Shown: positions 61,445-64,000 of the stretch, one piece after another
How positions within the stretch are numbered: position 1 is the first letter of the stretch
Layout: each line of letters starts with the position of its first letter
Assembly (NCBI GenBank): GCA_963169235.1
Contig: CAUJCX010000020.1
Location: forward strand, 124,001 to 188,000
DNA length: 64,000 bases
Source of the DNA: Actinomycetota bacterium
Lineage (GTDB): Bacteria; Actinomycetota; Thermoleophilia; Miltoncostaeales; Miltoncostaeaceae
Direction: 5' to 3'
Notes under the pieces: generated by a model
What the model saw: only the letters and a program-made list of their open reading frames with translations
Database searches by the model: none
Told to the model about the DNA's origin: nothing
Position numbers and translations under genes: made by a program

Positions 61445-62662
61445 CTAGCGTTGCGCCGGGGGCGGCGCCGCGGGCACCACCGTGCGCACGCGCGGCCACA
61501 CCAGCCACGTGATCACCACCAGCAGCGCGTCCCGGGCCGCAAGCACCAGCACCGGGCCCGCGGCGAAGTCTTCGGTCAGCGCGCGGTACGCGCCGGGGAA
61601 CACCACCTGCGACAGCGCCAGCGCCGCCACCATGGCGGCCGCGGCCGCCACCCAGCGCGGTGCCGCCAGCACCACCAGCGGCACCAGCCACAGCAGGTAC
61701 TGGGGCGACAGCACCTTGCCGGTGGCCGTGGTGCCCGCCAGCGTCGCCGCGATGGCCGACACCGCCAGATAGCCGCGGTGCGGCTGCGGCAGGCGCCCCG
61801 CCCGCACCACCGTCACCAGCACGGCCACCAGCACCGCCAGGCTGACCAGGCCGCTGACCGACGCCACCAGCGCGGCGGGCCCGCCCTCGAGGTTGTCGCT
61901 GCCGAACGACGTGACGTGGTAGACCGGTACGTCCACCACCAGGCGGGCGGTCAGGAGGAGCGCCGCGCCCAGCGATTCGATCTGCAGCGGGCGGTCCAGG
62001 TGGTACGCCAGCACCTGCCACAGGCCGGACGGCGACAGCCAGAGAAACGGCGCCAGCACCGCCACCACGACGGCGGCGCCGGGCACCATCGTGCGCAGCG
62101 CCCGCGCAGGTGGATGCCGCCGCAGCTGGATGGCCAGAAGGCACGGCCCGGCCAGCAGCGGCACCAGCTTGGCCACGATCGCCACCCCCATCAGCGTCCA
62201 CACCAGGGTCCAGCGGTCGGTGGCGGCGGCGTACGCCAGCCACGCCACCAGCGCGGCGATCAGCACGTCGTAGCGGGTCTGCGTCAGCGTCCCCATCAAC
62301 GCGGGAGCGAGCGCCACCAGGCCCACGGCCGTCGCGGTCACGCCGCGGGTGGCGCCCAGCGCGCACGCCGTCTTCCACGTGCCCACCATGGCCGCCACGA
62401 GCCCCAGCAGCATCAGCATCGAGAACGCCAGGCCGTACGAACCCGGAAGCCAGCCCGCCAGCCAGAACACGGCGGCGGCAAGCGGGGGGTACTCCAGCCG
62501 GAAGTCGCGGTACGGCATTAGGCCCAGGTCGATGAGCCGGTACGTGTGCTCGTAGGTGGGCAGGTCTCCGAGGCCCTGCCCCAGCCACGTCCGCAGCTGC
62601 ACCAGCCACACGGCCACGGCCACGCCGCACGCGACGGCCAGGATGTCGGCGCGGTTCCTCAC
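61445..62662 (-). CDS. GT-C type membrane glycosyltransferase (DUF2029-like)
   Basis: A 405-residue integral membrane protein of about ten helices. GTG 62662 is set by a GTGA overlap. The first extracytoplasmic loop reads DLPTYEHTYRLIDLGLMPYRDF, then RLEYPPLAAAV, the usual acceptor/donor loop of polyprenol-phosphate-dependent mannosyl- or arabinosyltransferases. LSPQYLLWLVPLVVL is the conserved C-terminal region. It probably uses polyprenyl-phosphate sugar made by an enzyme like the one at 35888. It sits directly after the lipoprotein gene. Confidence 0.85.
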   Translation of the reverse strand: MRNRADILAVACGVAVAVWLVQLRTWLGQGLGDLPTYEHTYRLIDLGLMPYRDFRLEYPPLAAAVFWLAGWLPGSYGLAFSMLMLLGLVAAMVGTWKTACALGATRGVTATAVGLVALAPALMGTLTQTRYDVLIAALVAWLAYAAATDRWTLVWTLMGVAIVAKLVPLLAGPCLLAIQLRRHPPARALRTMVPGAAVVVAVLAPFLWLSPSGLWQVLAYHLDRPLQIESLGAALLLTARLVVDVPVYHVTSFGSDNLEGGPAALVASVSGLVSLAVLVAVLVTVVRAGRLPQPHRGYLAVSAIAATLAGTTATGKVLSPQYLLWLVPLVVLAAPRWVAAAAAMVAALALSQVVFPGAYRALTEDFAAGPVLVLAARDALLVVITWLVWPRVRTVVPAAPPPAQR

Positions 62663-63939
62663 CCGCAGCCCCGCGCGACGCTGGCGGCGACCCCGCCCGT
62701 GTTGGAGTTCTGCCACGCCACCAGCGTGCCGTCCCCGACCGGGGCTGCGCTGGGCGCGCTCGCCTCCACCCGCGGGGGTGACGCCACGGCGCAGCAGGTG
62801 CTCGTACCGTCCCGCCCGACCGCCACCCGCAGGGCGGATCCCCGCAGCTCCTCGAACGCCACGACCCCGCCGTCGGCCATGGCGGGCCACCCGGACGACG
62901 GCGCGTCGCCGACGGGACGGGGTGCGCTCCACGCGCCACCGGCGTGCCGGCTGACCATCGCGGTCTGCTGCCCGCCGCCCTGCCCCTGCGACCAGGCGGC
63001 CACGGCGGCGTCGCCGTCGGCGGCCAGCGACGGGCCGGTGGTGGGCGGTCCCGGCGGGCGGGGAAGTCCCAGGGCGCGGGGTGCGACGGGCGCCAGCGTC
63101 ACCGCGGACCCCCAGGCGTCGCCGCGGGTCGTGGCGGCGCGGACGATCTCGTGGTCCTCGTCGGGGCGCACGGTCCAGACCGCGGCGAAGCCCGCGCCCA
63201 CCGCGGCGATGCGCGGCGCGCTGACCACGTCGGCGCGGGCCGAGAGGTCCTCCGGGGCCGTCCACTCTCCGCCGGGCCGCCGCAGCGCCGTCAGCAGCGG
63301 CCGCCCGGACGCGACGGTCGCCGACCACGTCACGGCCACCAGGCCGCCCCGCCCCACGGCGACGTCCAGCTCGAACACGCTGTGCGCGCCGGGAACGGAG
63401 TCTTCGCTCCATGTGCCTCCCGGCGTCCGCACGGCGACGCCCAGCCCGCGCCGCGTGCGCCACGCGACGGCCACGGTGCCGTCGGCGCCCGCGGCGATGC
63501 GTGGTTTCAGCGGCGACGATCCCTCGGGCGTGCCCAGGGCGGTCGCCGGCGCCCACGTGCCGTTGCGCTCTCCCGCCACCTCAACCTGGGAGCGGCCACC
63601 CGGGCCGGGCGCGTCCCACACGGCCACCGCCCCCTGGGGGGACATCGCGACGCGCGGTGCGGCGGCGCCCCGCCCGGACAACGTGTGCGACGGGCTCCAG
63701 GCGCCGTCGGGCGCGCGCACCGCCGCCATCACCGGCCCCCCGACCGAGGACTCCCACGCCACGACGGCGCGACCGTCGCGGGACGCCGCCACCGGTGCCC
63801 GCGCGCCGGTGCCGGCCAGCGCGTGCACGGCCGCCGCGGGCCCGCAGCCGGTGCCGGCCGGCTGCTGGGAGCATCCCGCCGCCAGCACCGCGACGCAGGC
63901 GAGCGCGGGGGCGGCGCACAGGGGGCGCGACGCGGTCAG
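62659..63939 (-). CDS. Lipoprotein with beta-propeller-like repeats, possible CTG start
   Basis: If translation starts at the CTG at 63939, which overlaps the upstream stop as CTGA, the protein has 426 residues and a complete lipoprotein signal: a basic start, a hydrophobic run PALACVAVLAAG and the lipobox cysteine (LAAG-C). A GTG at 63888 would delete nearly all of the signal. The rest is built from ~50-60-residue repeats with VAVAWRT, VAVWDA and AAWSQ elements, as in beta-propeller-like sensors. It is coupled to the GT-C gene (GTGA). It is probably anchored on the outer face of the membrane. Confidence 0.8.
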   Translation of the reverse strand: MTASRPLCAAPALACVAVLAAGCSQQPAGTGCGPAAAVHALAGTGARAPVAASRDGRAVVAWESSVGGPVMAAVRAPDGAWSPSHTLSGRGAAAPRVAMSPQGAVAVWDAPGPGGRSQVEVAGERNGTWAPATALGTPEGSSPLKPRIAAGADGTVAVAWRTRRGLGVAVRTPGGTWSEDSVPGAHSVFELDVAVGRGGLVAVTWSATVASGRPLLTALRRPGGEWTAPEDLSARADVVSAPRIAAVGAGFAAVWTVRPDEDHEIVRAATTRGDAWGSAVTLAPVAPRALGLPRPPGPPTTGPSLAADGDAAVAAWSQGQGGGQQTAMVSRHAGGAWSAPRPVGDAPSSGWPAMADGGVVAFEELRGSALRVAVGRDGTSTCCAVASPPRVEASAPSAAPVGDGTLVAWQNSNTGGVAASVARGCG

Positions 63940-64000
63940 GCCCCGACGCGGGAGCTGATCGCCGCCCCCGACGTGTCGACGCCCAGGTCGCGCAGCGCGG
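63936..64000 (-). CDS. C-terminal end of an unidentified gene (cut by window edge)
   Basis: The last 20 codons read ALRDLGVDTSGAAISSRVGA and end at TGA 63936-63938. The gene continues beyond the window. Nothing in this tail is diagnostic. Its stop forms the CTGA overlap with the following lipoprotein gene, so both appear to be one operon. Confidence 0.6.
   Translation of the reverse strand, partial: ALRDLGVDTSGAAISSRVGA

Overview
The window is 64 kb of very GC-rich, densely coding chromosomal DNA. Codon use, the frequent GTG starts, the 4-base start/stop overlaps and the gene families (PucR regulator, GlnA beside a type III glutamine synthetase, NrdR with a B12-dependent reductase, AzlCD, DUF952, many GT4 glycosyltransferases) point to Actinomycetota. 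A Thermoleophilia/Solirubrobacterales-type organism fits best, but that placement is inference. No rRNA, tRNA, CRISPR array or intact insertion sequence was found.

Region 1 (1-17342) is mainly envelope polysaccharide. It holds the tail of a GT2 enzyme, a GT4 enzyme, RmlC, a leftward four-gene glycosyltransferase operon coupled by GTGA overlaps, and further right a polyprenyl glycosylphosphotransferase, another GT4 enzyme and a flavin oxidoreductase. Between these lies a leftward set led by a sigma factor that carries its own zinc-finger and membrane segment, followed by two secreted Ig-like or Pro-rich proteins. AzlC/AzlD and a thioesterase follow.

Region 2 (17343-20302) is a scarred stretch. 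It has a leftover C-terminus of a membrane-protein paralogue, a long hairpin, the intact paralogue (itself an internal duplication), an aldo/keto reductase, a degenerate copy of the last 54 bp of glnA and a broken ATPase tail.

Region 3 (20303-35012) is nitrogen, metal and sulfur metabolism: glnA and the type III glutamine synthetase, a PucR regulator, small Cys-rich and basic proteins, a Fur-family regulator diverging from a ferritin-like protein, pabC/pabB, a nitrite/sulfite reductase with a partner protein, a LysE exporter and a serine-less hydrolase homologue.

Region 4 (35157-50592) is housekeeping: a hydrolase with a polyprenol-phosphate glycosyltransferase, an O-antigen-ligase-like protein, signal peptidase I, nrdR-nrdJ, a BAX-inhibitor family protein, the coupled ccdA-like/lgt/glgB-like chain, a STAS protein coupled to an unusual ArgH-family protein, and a response regulator.

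Region 5 (50593-64000) holds a minimal tyrosine recombinase, an NlpC/P60 hydrolase, a 914-residue surface protein with a thioester-like N-domain, four Cys-containing repeats and a fused sortase domain, then a methyltransferase, ArsR/DUF952, CBS and GGDEF proteins, prfC, a GT-C membrane enzyme and a lipoprotein.

Two expression habits recur. Genes are translationally coupled through NTGA overlaps (mostly GTGA, with two apparent CTGA cases). Several first genes have a TAnnnT box only 6-9 nt before the start codon, suggesting leaderless mRNAs.
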